Assembly: GCA_944385595.1 (NCBI GenBank) | Contig: CALWXY010000176.1 | Span: 1 to 15,718 of the forward strand | From: an uncultured Oscillospiraceae bacterium | GTDB lineage: Bacteria > Bacillota > Clostridia > Oscillospirales > Oscillospiraceae | DNA length: 15,718 bases | Direction: 5' to 3' | In this document: positions 1 through 7,538 of the stretch, piece by piece | Layout of the letters: every line of letters starts with the position of its first letter | How positions within the stretch are numbered: position 1 is the stretch's first letter | Program-made: the position numbers and the translations under genes | Notes under the pieces: model-generated | What the model was told of the DNA's origin: nothing | Database searches by the model: none | Seen by the model: only the letters and a program-made list of their open reading frames with translations

Positions 1-100
1 CAGCGACCGCGTCGCGAAGTACAACCAGCTGCTCCGCATCGAGGAGGAGCTCTTCGACGTCGCGAAGTTCCCCGGCATGGGCGCTTTCAACGTGAAGTAA
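1..100 (+). CDS. eno: Enolase, C-terminal end (5' truncated by window)
   Basis: Only the last 32 codons are present, read from base 2 to the TAA at 98-100. Enolase converts 2-phosphoglycerate to phosphoenolpyruvate in glycolysis, in the cytoplasm. The visible peptide includes DRVAKYNQLLRIEEEL, which matches the conserved C-terminal helix of bacterial enolases, typically (T/S)-D-R-(V/I)-AKYNQLLRIE. It ends in AFNVK, close to the usual position of the enolase C-terminus. The active-site residues lie upstream of the window and cannot be checked. A strong intrinsic terminator follows the stop by 17 bases. The call is fairly secure because this terminal motif is very characteristic. Confidence 0.88.
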   Translation, partial: SDRVAKYNQLLRIEEELFDVAKFPGMGAFNVK

Positions 101-117
101 GCCGACCGCAGCACAAA

Positions 118-147
118 GGCGGAGGACGTTTGCCCTCCGCCTTTTTT
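118..147 (+). terminator. Intrinsic terminator after enolase
   Basis: GGCGGAGG (118-125) pairs with CCTCCGCC (134-141) around an 8-base loop, followed by six T (142-147). It ends the enolase transcript. The next ribosome binding site starts only a few bases after the T-run, so the following small gene either depends on read-through or has a promoter further upstream. Confidence 0.9.
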
Positions 148-161
148 AAAAAGGAAAACAT

Positions 162-386
162 ATGAAAAAGCTGCTTTTGATATTCGTGGTCATATGTGCC
201 GCCGGCTCGGCGCTGCTGCTCGCGCTCCAGCCGGACGACGCCTCAATCGGCGTCATCGGCGGGGCCGACGGGACGACGGCGATATTTGTCGCCGGAGACC
301 CGACGGGACTTATAGTCGCCGCCGTACTGGCCGTCGCGGCTGTGGCAGCCGCCGCCGTTCTGCTGATACGGCGCAAAAAAGGATAA
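162..386 (+). CDS. Small membrane protein with Na+-decarboxylase beta-subunit IGGADG motif
   Basis: A 74-residue protein. Residues 1-22 form a hydrophobic N-terminal helix or signal sequence. Residues 28-45 read SIGVIGGADGTTAIFVAG. Residues 48-69 form a second hydrophobic helix, and the tail is RRKKG. The IG(I/V)IGGADG(P/T)T(A/S)IFV block is a hallmark of the beta subunit of Na+-translocating decarboxylases (OadB/GcdB/MmdB family), which carries Na+ across the membrane. A full beta subunit is several hundred residues, so this is an isolated motif between two helices. There is no alpha, gamma or biotin-carrier gene nearby. AAGGA at 151-155 lies six bases before ATG 162. Its function is unknown. 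It may be a regulatory or assembly peptide, an exaptation of the ion-binding hairpin, or a chance motif. The gene is flanked by tight terminators. Confidence 0.72.
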   Translation: MKKLLLIFVVICAAGSALLLALQPDDASIGVIGGADGTTAIFVAGDPTGLIVAAVLAVAAVAAAAVLLIRRKKG

Positions 387-390
387 GCAA

Positions 391-424
391 AGCCCGGGAA
401 ACATCGTTTCCCGGGCTGTTTTCG
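391..424 (+). terminator. Terminator after the small IGGADG gene, possibly bidirectional
   Basis: AGCCCGGGAAAC (391-402) and GTTTCCCGGGCT (406-417) form a perfect 12-bp stem with an ATC loop, followed on the plus strand by GTTTTCG. On the minus strand the stem is followed by TTGCTTATCC and a run of T, so it may also end the hppA transcript arriving from the other side. Confidence 0.85.
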
Positions 425-430
425 TTTGTA

Positions 431-484
431 GGGGCCTCGCAGAGTCCCCTCGAATGAAGATGCCATGCATCTTCATTCGATTTT

Positions 485-486
<2 letters not shown>
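431..486 (+). terminator. Double hairpin with U-run, overlapping the hppA stop codon
   Basis: The first hairpin has arms GGGG (431-434) and CCCC (446-449), inner CTC/GAG and loop GCA. The second is a perfect 13-bp stem, 450-462 with 468-480, loop CCATG, followed by TTTTTT (481-486). The T-run lies on the plus strand and touches the last codons of the convergent hppA. It should therefore stop plus-strand read-through into hppA antisense. On the minus strand it has no T-run, so it is less likely to be the hppA terminator. Confidence 0.7.
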
Positions 487-2563
<2,077 letters not shown>

Positions 2564-2660
2564 TGGTGTAACTCACTCCTCGAAGATGATTTGCGCGTCT
2601 AACACAAAGAGGCCCATGAGGGCCCCGGTGGGAGAAGCGCTATTCTTTTCTACAAAAAAG

Positions 2661-2689
2661 AGTATAGCATTGCCGTGCGACATATTCAA
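2661..2689 (-). promoter_or_regulatory. Sigma-A promoter of hppA
   Basis: Read on the minus strand, TTGAAT (2689-2684) is followed by a 17-base spacer and TATACT (2666-2661), with an extended TG at the -10. Transcription would start near 2654. This gives a leader of about 90 nt with a small GGCCC/GGGCC hairpin (2611-2624) before the ribosome binding site. Confidence 0.85.
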
Positions 2690-2699
2690 GCCTTTCATA

Positions 2700-2860
2700 C
2701 TTTAGTGCGGATTGTTCGGAGGATTTCACAGTTAGGGGGCGGAAAAACTTGTATAAAATCATTATAAATCCGGCAAATAGCACAATAGGCGGGGGTTATA
2801 AATATCTGACGTTCAGGACGTATGTAACGAGCTGCATTGTGCGAAGCTACAAAGCCGCGC
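2700..2860. other. Intergenic stretch without a recognisable gene
   Basis: Together with the two promoter regions, this is part of a 344-bp gap between hppA and the tRNA. The short open frame from 2749 has no ribosome binding site and runs into the tRNA. I see no conserved RNA, repeat or coding signature here. Confidence 0.6.
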
Positions 2861-2865
2861 AGCTA

Positions 2866-2894
2866 TTGACATCGCGCGCCGGGGAGGGTATAAT
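2866..2894 (+). promoter_or_regulatory. Perfect-consensus promoter of tRNA-Arg
   Basis: TTGACA (2866-2871), a 17-base spacer, then TATAAT (2889-2894). The expected start is about 2901, seven bases before the mature tRNA 5' end. Exact consensus boxes are typical for stable RNA genes. Confidence 0.93.
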
Positions 2895-2907
2895 AATTCA
2901 GCAATCT

Positions 2908-2984
2908 GCCCCCGTACCTCACCAGGATAGAGGGTCCGCCTCCTAAGCGGAATGTAGTGCGTTCGAGTCGCGCCGGGGGTGCCA
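2908..2984 (+). tRNA. tRNA-Arg (anticodon CCT, reads AGG)
   Basis: The 77-nt cloverleaf is complete. The acceptor is GCCCCCG (2908-2914) with CGGGGGT (2974-2980), then discriminator G and an encoded CCA (2982-2984). The D-arm is CCTC/GAGG. The anticodon stem is TCCGC (2935-2939) with GCGGA (2947-2951), and loop C-T-CCT-A-A places the anticodon at 2942-2944. The T-arm is GTGCG, TTCGAGT, CGCGC. CCT decodes AGG arginine codons. It has its own promoter and terminator and stands alone, with no other tRNA attached. The pairing in all four arms makes this secure. The first pair is a G-U wobble. Confidence 0.97.
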
Positions 2985-3018
2985 AAAGCGGCAAGCCCCG
3001 GGCTTGCCGCTTTTGCTT
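2984..3018 (+). terminator. Terminator of tRNA-Arg
   Basis: AAAAGCGGCAAGCCC (2984-2998) pairs with GGGCTTGCCGCTTTT (3000-3014); the innermost pairs must open to form the loop. The T-rich side continues into GCTTATTC. The stem starts at the CCA end, so precursor trimming would remove it. Confidence 0.9.
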
Positions 3019-3101
3019 ATTCACCTTATCATTTACTTGTTGGGGCGATTTTTGGAGGCGAACAGGTAGGCGAGCTATATGAGCCCGGGTGAATTCGCCG
3101 C

Positions 3102-3398
3102 TCATCCGGTTACGCCAAACCAGGTCATCAGTCCGATTCCCAGAATCAGAAAGACCACTCCGACCTGACGATACGGTTTTTCAGTGTACTGCTGATACTT
3201 ATATAATAGTTCAAATGCACCTCCGAAAAACAGAAGAGACAGACTGCCCTTCCATGCTGTATTCCCTTTAATAAGGCATATTATCGTCAGGATTTGGGTT
3301 GACGTAATTACATACTCAAGCGCGTGGCTTTTGGCCTGCACATCTATCTGCTCGTCACGTTCATCCTTTATGCACCTTTGTTTTGGCGTCTGTTTCAT
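3102..3398 (-). CDS. Small three-helix membrane protein paired with XRE regulator
   Basis: A 98-residue protein. It has a charged N-terminus with KDERDEQ (11-17), then three hydrophobic segments at roughly 27-44, 49-67 and 78-97. The layout, a short charged KDER-type head and a few helices, resembles DUF6442/DUF2178-like small membrane proteins that often sit beside Cro/CI-type regulators in Firmicutes. I infer this from architecture and have not confirmed it by alignment. GGAGG (minus, 3409-3405) sits six bases before ATG 3398, a strong start. The gene lies 63 bases downstream of the XRE gene in the same direction, so they probably share a transcript. A short GC-rich palindrome (3447-3459) lies between them. 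Base composition is visibly more AT-rich than in the flanking genes. Its role is unknown. Confidence 0.8.
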   Translation of the reverse strand: MKQTPKQRCIKDERDEQIDVQAKSHALEYVITSTQILTIICLIKGNTAWKGSLSLLFFGGAFELLYKYQQYTEKPYRQVGVVFLILGIGLMTWFGVTG

Positions 3399-3461
3399 AT
3401 TTTGCCTCCGATAATAATATTTGCAGATGTGGGCTTCCGCGGCCGGTCCCGGACCGGGAAA

Positions 3462-3686
3462 CTATGACAGATTTTCGTCCTCGTGCTCTTTATTCTCACG
3501 CAAACAGCACAGGTACTCGACGGATACACCGAACACCAGCGCCATCCTATATGCCAGCATGAGGGAGGGGTTATACTGCTCCTTTTCGATGGAGATTATT
3601 GTTCTCGACGAGACATGGACTAAATCCGCCAACTGCTGCTGCGTCATTTTAGACGCCGTTCGCAATTCCCTGACCCTTGTTTTCAT
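3462..3686 (-). CDS. XRE (Cro/CI-type) helix-turn-helix regulator
   Basis: A 74-residue, single-domain DNA-binding protein. The helix-turn-helix spans about residues 4-60: LRTASKMTQQQLADLVHVS (helices 1-2), SSRTIISIEKEQYNPS (recognition helix and turn), then the YRMALVFGVSVEYLC helix. This matches the short YgzD-like repressors common in Firmicutes. It has no ligand or dimerisation domain beyond the HTH. ATG 3686 is preceded by GGGGGAG about four bases away. Its promoter carries a palindrome across the -10 box, so it probably represses itself and the downstream membrane protein. It is transcribed divergently from the guanine-riboswitch promoter, whose -35 is only about 22 bp from its own, so it might also influence guaD. 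Confidence 0.93.
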   Translation of the reverse strand: MKTRVRELRTASKMTQQQLADLVHVSSRTIISIEKEQYNPSLMLAYRMALVFGVSVEYLCCLRENKEHEDENLS

Positions 3687-3708
3687 GAGCTCCCCCTTTT
3701 GTGAGAAT

Positions 3709-3740
3709 ATGAAGCTAACTTCTTATGAAGTTTACTTCAT
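3709..3740 (-). promoter_or_regulatory. Probable XRE operator, two related palindromes
   Basis: The perfect palindrome ATGAAGT-TT-ACTTCAT (3725-3740) covers the end of the -10 box and the start site. A second, closely similar site, GAAGCTAACTTC (3711-3722), lies directly downstream, 14 bp away. Both share GAAG...ACTTC half-sites. Their position fits autorepression by the adjacent XRE protein, but binding is inferred. Confidence 0.7.
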
Positions 3741-3767
3741 GTTACCACGTGGGCGTGAGCGTGTCAA
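3739..3767 (-). promoter_or_regulatory. Promoter of the XRE / membrane-protein pair
   Basis: Minus strand: TTGACA (3767-3762), 17-base spacer, TAACAT (3744-3739). The start is expected near 3732, giving a leader of about 45 nt. Confidence 0.82.
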
Positions 3768-3789
3768 GGCTGTATGTGATTCGCTATGC

Positions 3790-3818
3790 TTGACAAAGCT
3801 GTTGGCCAATGATAAATT
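3790..3818 (+). promoter_or_regulatory. Promoter of the riboswitch-guaD transcript
   Basis: TTGACA (3790-3795), 17-base spacer, TAAATT (3813-3818). Transcription would begin near 3825, just ahead of the aptamer at 3830. The better-looking TATAAT at 3824-3829 would start inside the aptamer and lacks a -35, so I did not choose it. Confidence 0.75.
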
Positions 3819-3829
3819 ACTTATATAAT

Positions 3830-3891
3830 CACATATAAACTCATGGAATGGGTGAATGTTTCTACCGGCTGCCGAATCAGCTGACTATGTG
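3830..3891 (+). promoter_or_regulatory. Guanine-class purine riboswitch aptamer
   Basis: P1 is CACATA (3830-3835) with TATGTG (3886-3891), followed by the conserved U of J1/2. P2 is TCAT/GTGA with a seven-base loop GGAATGG (3845-3851), like the family GAUAUGG. J2/3 contains the invariant GTTTCTACC. P3 is CGGCTG (3866-3871) with CAGCTG (3878-3883) around CCGAAT. J3/1 is ACTA. The ligand-pairing base is C3885, as in guanine/hypoxanthine riboswitches; adenine riboswitches have U here. The GG in loop 2 can kiss the CC in loop 3. The downstream gene is guanine deaminase, which supports the ligand assignment. Confidence 0.94.
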
Positions 3892-3950
3892 TTTCCATCC
3901 CGCTGCTTCAGAGGCGGAAACAAAAGTCGCATGGCGGGCGGTTTTTATTT
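3883..3950 (+). terminator. Riboswitch expression platform: terminator and competing stem
   Basis: The terminator stem CCCGCTG (3899-3905) pairs with TGGCGGG (3932-3938), with two wobbles, and is followed by CGG and TTTTTATTTT (3942-3951). A competing stem can form from GACT (3883-3886) plus GTTTCC (3891-3896) with GGAAAC (3916-3921) plus AGTC (3925-3928). This would use J3/1 and the last P1 base and would act as an antiterminator. If so, ligand binding favours termination, an OFF switch. The direction is inferred from pairing by eye. Confidence 0.68.
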
Positions 3951-4001
3951 TATCTCTCCGACCGCGCGGAGCAGCGATATCAAATGGAATAAGGAGGGTA
4001 T

Positions 4002-5282
4002 ATGGACAGACAAAACACTCGCGTTTTAAAAGGCGACATCTGCTGCAGCGCCGACAAAAACAAGCTCGCCGCCGTGCGGGACGGCTATCTCGTCTGCGAG
4101 GACGGCCTGTGCGTCGGGGTATTCCCCAGCCTCCCGGAGCGCTACGGCGGGCTTGAGCTTGAGGACTACTCCGGCTCTCTCATAGTGCCGGGACTGGTCG
4201 ACCTGCACATCCACGCGCCGCAGTATGCGTTCCGCGGCTTTCAGATGGATCTTGAGCTGCTCGACTGGCTCAACTCCAGCGCCTTCCCCGAGGAGGCGAG
4301 GTATGCCGACGCCGAATACGCCGAAAGGGCCTACTCCATCTTTGTCCGCGACCTGAGAAACAGCCCAAACACCAGAGCCTGCATATTTTCCACGCTCCAC
4401 GTCCCGGCCACGAAGATTCTTATGAATCTTCTCGAGGACTCCGGGCTGGAGACCATGGTGGGCAAGGTGAACATGGACCGCAACTGCCCCGACTATCTCT
4501 GCGAGGCGTCCGCCGGGGCGTCGGCGGAGGCCACCGCCGCGTGGCTGGAGGAAAGCCTCGGCTCATACGCGCATGTGCGCCCCATACTCACGCCTCGCTT
4601 TATCCCGGCCTGCTCCGACGGGCTGATGGAGCTGCTCAGTCAGATTCAAAAGAAATGGCGGCTGCCGATGCAGTCGCATCTCTCCGAAAACCCCGGCGAA
4701 ATCGCCTGGGTGCGCGAGCTTGCGCCGCAGTCGCGCTTCTATGGCGACGCCTACGACCGCTTCGGGCTGTTCGGCGGCGACGTCCCCACTATAATGGCGC
4801 ACTGTGTGCACTGTCCGCCGGAGGAGATCGACCTCATAGAAAAGCGGGGCGTGTATATCGCGCACTGCCCGCAGTCCAACACGAACCTGATGTCGGGGGC
4901 CGCGCCGGTGCGCGCCTTCCTCGACCGGGGGATGAGGGTCGGGCTGGGCTCCGATATCGCCGGCGGCGCCTCGCTCTCCATCTTCCGGGCGATGGCCGAC
5001 GCCATTCAGGTGTCGAAGCTCCGCTCATGCCTCGCGCCAGACGGGCTGAGGCCAATCACCATGGAGGAGGCCTTCTTCATGGGCACGCGCGGCGGCGGAG
5101 CCTTTTTCGGCAAGGTGGGGAGCTTTGAGCCGGGCTTTGAGGCGGATGCCATCGTGCTCGACGAGAGCCGCATCCCGTCCCCGCGCGAGCTGACCGTCAA
5201 AGAGCGGCTGGAGCGCTTCATCTACCTCTCCGGGGACGACTGGGTGCTCCACAAATATGTGAGTGGTCGACGTCTGTTTTAG
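4002..5282 (+). CDS. guaD: Guanine deaminase
   Basis: A 426-residue zinc amidohydrolase that converts guanine to xanthine and ammonia in purine salvage and catabolism, in the cytoplasm. Signatures in order are PGLVDLHIHAPQ with metal ligands H69 and H71, TPRFIPACS (197-205), QSHLSEN with H226 and E229, AHCVH with H267, IAHCPQSN (286-293) and GLGSDIAGG with D318. These match the GDA family, and the length is usual (about 430). AAGGAGGG (3991-3998) precedes ATG 4002 by three bases, a strong start. The gene is headed by a guanine riboswitch with its own terminator. The next gene follows after 24 bases and probably shares the transcript. A general chlorohydrolase is the alternative, but HAPQ, TPRF and QSHLSEN are specific to guanine deaminase. 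Confidence 0.96.
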   Translation: MDRQNTRVLKGDICCSADKNKLAAVRDGYLVCEDGLCVGVFPSLPERYGGLELEDYSGSLIVPGLVDLHIHAPQYAFRGFQMDLELLDWLNSSAFPEEARYADAEYAERAYSIFVRDLRNSPNTRACIFSTLHVPATKILMNLLEDSGLETMVGKVNMDRNCPDYLCEASAGASAEATAAWLEESLGSYAHVRPILTPRFIPACSDGLMELLSQIQKKWRLPMQSHLSENPGEIAWVRELAPQSRFYGDAYDRFGLFGGDVPTIMAHCVHCPPEEIDLIEKRGVYIAHCPQSNTNLMSGAAPVRAFLDRGMRVGLGSDIAGGASLSIFRAMADAIQVSKLRSCLAPDGLRPITMEEAFFMGTRGGGAFFGKVGSFEPGFEADAIVLDESRIPSPRELTVKERLERFIYLSGDDWVLHKYVSGRRLF

Positions 5283-5306
5283 CGGCGGTGCGAATGGGGC
5301 GATTTT

Positions 5307-5978
5307 ATGAATAACACACCGGTCAGCCGCGGGGCCGGGGACATGTCCGCGGAGGCGCAGCTCGCGGAATTCCTCGACAGGTATCTCTACGCTGCGTTCC
5401 CCGACAGGCAGCGCTTCGCCTCGATAGAGCGCGTGACCGACAGGGAGAGCCAGCTGCGCGGCGTGGACGTCCGCTTCACGATGAGAGACGGACGGGTATT
5501 CAATGTCGACGAAAAGGCGCAGCTCTACTATCTCAACCGCAATCTGCCCACCTTTGCCTTCGAGCTGCAGTTCCTGCGCGCGGGCGAGCCGGTGACCGGC
5601 TGGCTCTGCAACGAGAGGCTCGACACCGACTCCTATCTGCTGGTCTGGCCGTTCGCCGCGGTGGATTCGCCCGCCGGGATAAGCTGGCGCGACTTCACCC
5701 GCGCCGACTGCCTCATGCTCGAAAAGCGCGCGCTGCTGCGCTTTCTCGCCGACAATGGCGTCACGGCCGGGCGTATGCTCGCCGACGCGGAGCGCCTCCG
5801 CGCCGAGGGGTGGGTTGGCAGGGTGGACATCGACGGCCTCTCCGGCATCTACTACTATGTCTCCGACCCGGAGAAGTACGCCGAGCGGCCAATCAACATA
5901 GTCGTCACCAAAAAGAAGCTGCTCGCCATCGCCGCGCGGCGCTATGTCGTCACCCCGGACGGGGTGGAGCGCAGCTGA
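5307..5978 (+). CDS. Uncharacterised protein with possible PD-(D/E)XK-like motif
   Basis: A 223-residue soluble protein that I do not recognise as a named family. There is no signal peptide or membrane helix. Residues 51-88 read RGVDVRF, then FNVDEKAQLYY, then TFAFELQF. D54, the D68-E69-K70 triplet on the following strand and E86/Q88 resemble the spacing of PD-(D/E)XK nuclease-fold proteins. The C-terminal half has FTRADCLMLEK, DGLSGIYYYVSD and a basic KKK segment (200s). The fold suggestion is inference only. It lies 24 bases after guaD and before a strong terminator, so it is probably co-transcribed under the guanine riboswitch. ATG 5307 has only a weak GGGGCG site. ATG 5343 (MSAEAQLAEF, preceded by GGGG) is an equally plausible start and would give 211 residues. 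Confidence 0.75.
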   Translation: MNNTPVSRGAGDMSAEAQLAEFLDRYLYAAFPDRQRFASIERVTDRESQLRGVDVRFTMRDGRVFNVDEKAQLYYLNRNLPTFAFELQFLRAGEPVTGWLCNERLDTDSYLLVWPFAAVDSPAGISWRDFTRADCLMLEKRALLRFLADNGVTAGRMLADAERLRAEGWVGRVDIDGLSGIYYYVSDPEKYAERPINIVVTKKKLLAIAARRYVVTPDGVERS

Positions 5979-6013
5979 AAACCGCCGGTTCCCTTGGGAA
6001 CCGGCGGTTTTTT
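5979..6013. terminator. Terminator between converging genes
   Basis: AAACCGCCGGTTCCC (5979-5993) and GGGAACCGGCGGTTT (5996-6010) form a perfect 15-bp stem, and the T-run on the plus strand continues to 6013. It starts right after the TGA of the preceding gene. The minus strand has a short T-run too, so it probably also serves the M56 peptidase gene ending at 6053. Confidence 0.92.
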
Positions 6014-6052
6014 ACGTCCTTTTTGAATTAAGGACACGGAGCGGGAATCGCC

Positions 6053-7114
6053 TCAAATCGCGGCGGTGTAGCCGAGCGGCTGGGTGACGCACAGCACCAG
6101 CGCCGCGCCGAGCAGGACTGCGCCCAAAACCGTGAGCGGCAGGGGGGCCGCCCGGCGGCGGAGCAGGCGCTTTATGCGGCTTTTCGTGTCGTTCTCGCTG
6201 AACGAGAGCGGGCTGGGGGAGAATATGCGCCGCTTCGACGACAGCGCCAGCAGCGACTCGGCGTAGTCCTCGCGCGCGGAGTCGCCGAGGCGCGCGAGCG
6301 CGCCGTCGTCGCTCGCCTCCTCCATGAGGCTGGTGAGCGCCGGGTGGAACAGCCACATCCAGGGGTGGTACCAGTGCACGCACACGGCCAGCCAGCTCAG
6401 CGCCTTGACGATATGGTCGCCGCGGCGGATGTGCTCGCGCTCGTGGCAGACTATGTGCCGCCGCTGCTGCTCCGTCAGCCCGGCGGGCAGGTATATGCGC
6501 GCTCTCAGAAAGCCCGCGACGCAGGGCTGCGACAGCTCGTCGCAGATAAAGACATCCCCGTCGGGGACGACAAAGCGCAGCTTGCGCCGCAGGCGCAGCC
6601 AGCTCACGACTCCGTAGAGCAGCATGACGCCGACACCGGCGAGCCATATCTTCGACAAAGTGGGCACCAGCGCCTCCATATCCGTGGGAGCGGGGAGAAT
6701 GTTGCCGTTTTCGTCGACGGTGTAGAAGGCCGCGCGATAGTCGAATTTATCCGGGTATTTCGACCACTCCTCCGGCTCCAGAGCGGGCACGCCCGCCGCC
6801 GTCACGCGCTCGAACTCGCCGCCGTCGCCCGGTATGTCCAGCGCTATCTCGTAGTCGCCGCAGTAGCTCTTTTTGAAATCGGCGGCATGGGTGAGGGCGC
6901 TGTCCAAATCCGGAATGTTGAACAGGGAGACGCTCGAGGGCAGCGCCACCGGCAAAAGCAGGCGCAGCATGAAAAGCCCCAGCGCCGCCGCCGCGAATTT
7001 CGACGGCACGCGCAGCAGCTGCACCACAAGGCAGACTATCAGCAGCGCCGCGCAGCCGACGACGCCGTAGATCCCGACGTCGAAATATGTGAGGAAGAGC
7101 TTTTCAAGCGCCAT
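6053..7114 (-). CDS. BlaR1/MecR1-like M56 membrane zinc peptidase, without sensor domain
   Basis: A 353-residue polytopic protein. Helices lie at about 15-33, 40-58 and 153-172. The zinc motif HEREH is at 224-228, followed by RRGDHIVKALSW and HWYHPWMWLF, and by the third ligand region EEASDDGA (265-272). A final helix is at 327-345. This is the BlaR1-type peptidase whose activation cleaves or releases a BlaI repressor. BlaR1 proper has an extra C-terminal penicillin-binding domain; here only about 10 residues follow the last helix, so it is unlikely to sense beta-lactams directly. The 95-residue loop at 60-152, which carries a single Cys (C85), may be the external sensor. Its start overlaps the end of the BlaI gene by 11 bases, and GGAGG is seven bases upstream. 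They act as a pair. Confidence 0.92.
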   Translation of the reverse strand: MALEKLFLTYFDVGIYGVVGCAALLIVCLVVQLLRVPSKFAAAALGLFMLRLLLPVALPSSVSLFNIPDLDSALTHAADFKKSYCGDYEIALDIPGDGGEFERVTAAGVPALEPEEWSKYPDKFDYRAAFYTVDENGNILPAPTDMEALVPTLSKIWLAGVGVMLLYGVVSWLRLRRKLRFVVPDGDVFICDELSQPCVAGFLRARIYLPAGLTEQQRRHIVCHEREHIRRGDHIVKALSWLAVCVHWYHPWMWLFHPALTSLMEEASDDGALARLGDSAREDYAESLLALSSKRRIFSPSPLSFSENDTKSRIKRLLRRRAAPLPLTVLGAVLLGAALVLCVTQPLGYTAAI

Positions 7115-7478
7115 GTCCGCGCCTCCTCCGGCTGTCCTCGATCAGCTCGAGCAGCTGCCGGGTGTCCTCCTCGCTCAGCGAGCGGGATGAGGTAAATGCC
7201 GCCACAAAGGCGGGCAGCGAGCCGCCGAAGCTGCTCTCGACTATGTGGGCGCTCTCGTACTCGCGCACAGCGCCGCGGCCAATCAGCGAGCTGACCGTGG
7301 AGTTCTCATTTTTCAAAAAGCCCTTGTCTATCAGGCGGCGGAGCATGGTGAATGAGGTCGACTTCTTCCAGTCCAGGCGCTCGGCGCACAGCTCCGCTAG
7401 GCGCTTCGAGCCGAGCGGCTCGTTTTCCCACACCAGCTCCATGAAGCGGCGCTCGCTCTCGCACAGTTTCGGCTCCAT
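7104..7478 (-). CDS. BlaI/MecI/CopY-family transcriptional repressor
   Basis: A 124-residue winged-helix repressor of usual length. The N-terminal domain (about 6-75) includes LCESERRFMELVWENEPLGSK-type helix 1, the LDWKKSTSFTMLRRLIDKGFL recognition segment (35-55) and the wing at about 56-74. The C-terminal part is helical (SLPAFVAAFTSS, SEEDTRQLLELIED) and used for dimerisation in the family. It binds its own promoter until the partner M56 peptidase inactivates it. AGGAGG (minus, 7490-7485) is six bases before ATG 7478. Two near-identical operators lie upstream. The target genes probably include this operon and possibly the divergent MATE exporter, whose start lies about 280 bp away. The inducing signal cannot be told from the sequence. 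Confidence 0.95.
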   Translation of the reverse strand: MEPKLCESERRFMELVWENEPLGSKRLAELCAERLDWKKSTSFTMLRRLIDKGFLKNENSTVSSLIGRGAVREYESAHIVESSFGGSLPAFVAAFTSSRSLSEEDTRQLLELIEDSRRRRGHGA

Positions 7479-7494
7479 CGTATTCCTCCTTTTG

Positions 7495-7538
7495 GTCTAC
7501 AACTCTAAACCTGTCAAGTTAAGTCTACAACCCTAGAC
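7495..7538 (-). promoter_or_regulatory. Twin BlaI-type operators
   Basis: Two 16-bp dyads, 28 bp centre to centre. The site at 7523-7538 is GTCTACAACCCTAGAC (plus strand), with perfect GTCTA/TAGAC arms. The site at 7495-7510 is GTCTACAACTCTAAAC, with one arm changed at one base. The shared core TACA/TGTA is typical of BlaI/MecI/CopY binding sites. The upstream site covers the -10 region; the other lies in the leader just ahead of the ribosome binding site. Confidence 0.85.

Noticed and set aside
2749..2946. A 65-codon frame running into the tRNA-Arg gene.
   Set aside because: It has no ribosome binding site, overlaps the tRNA promoter and gene, and has no recognisable protein features.
2908..3700. 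tRNA-Arg as an integration (att) site for the adjacent small module.
   Set aside because: I found no direct repeat of the tRNA 3' end downstream and no integrase, so integration is not supported.
3824..3829. TATAAT as the -10 of the guaD promoter.
   Set aside because: It has no -35 at a proper spacing, and it would start transcription inside the aptamer.
3848..4156. A 102-codon frame from 3848.
   Set aside because: It lies across the riboswitch aptamer and terminator and the guaD start in another frame; the RNA signals explain this DNA.
6344..7195. A 283-codon plus-strand frame opposite the M56 peptidase.
   Set aside because: It is an antisense shadow; the minus frame has HEREH, helices and an operon with BlaI.
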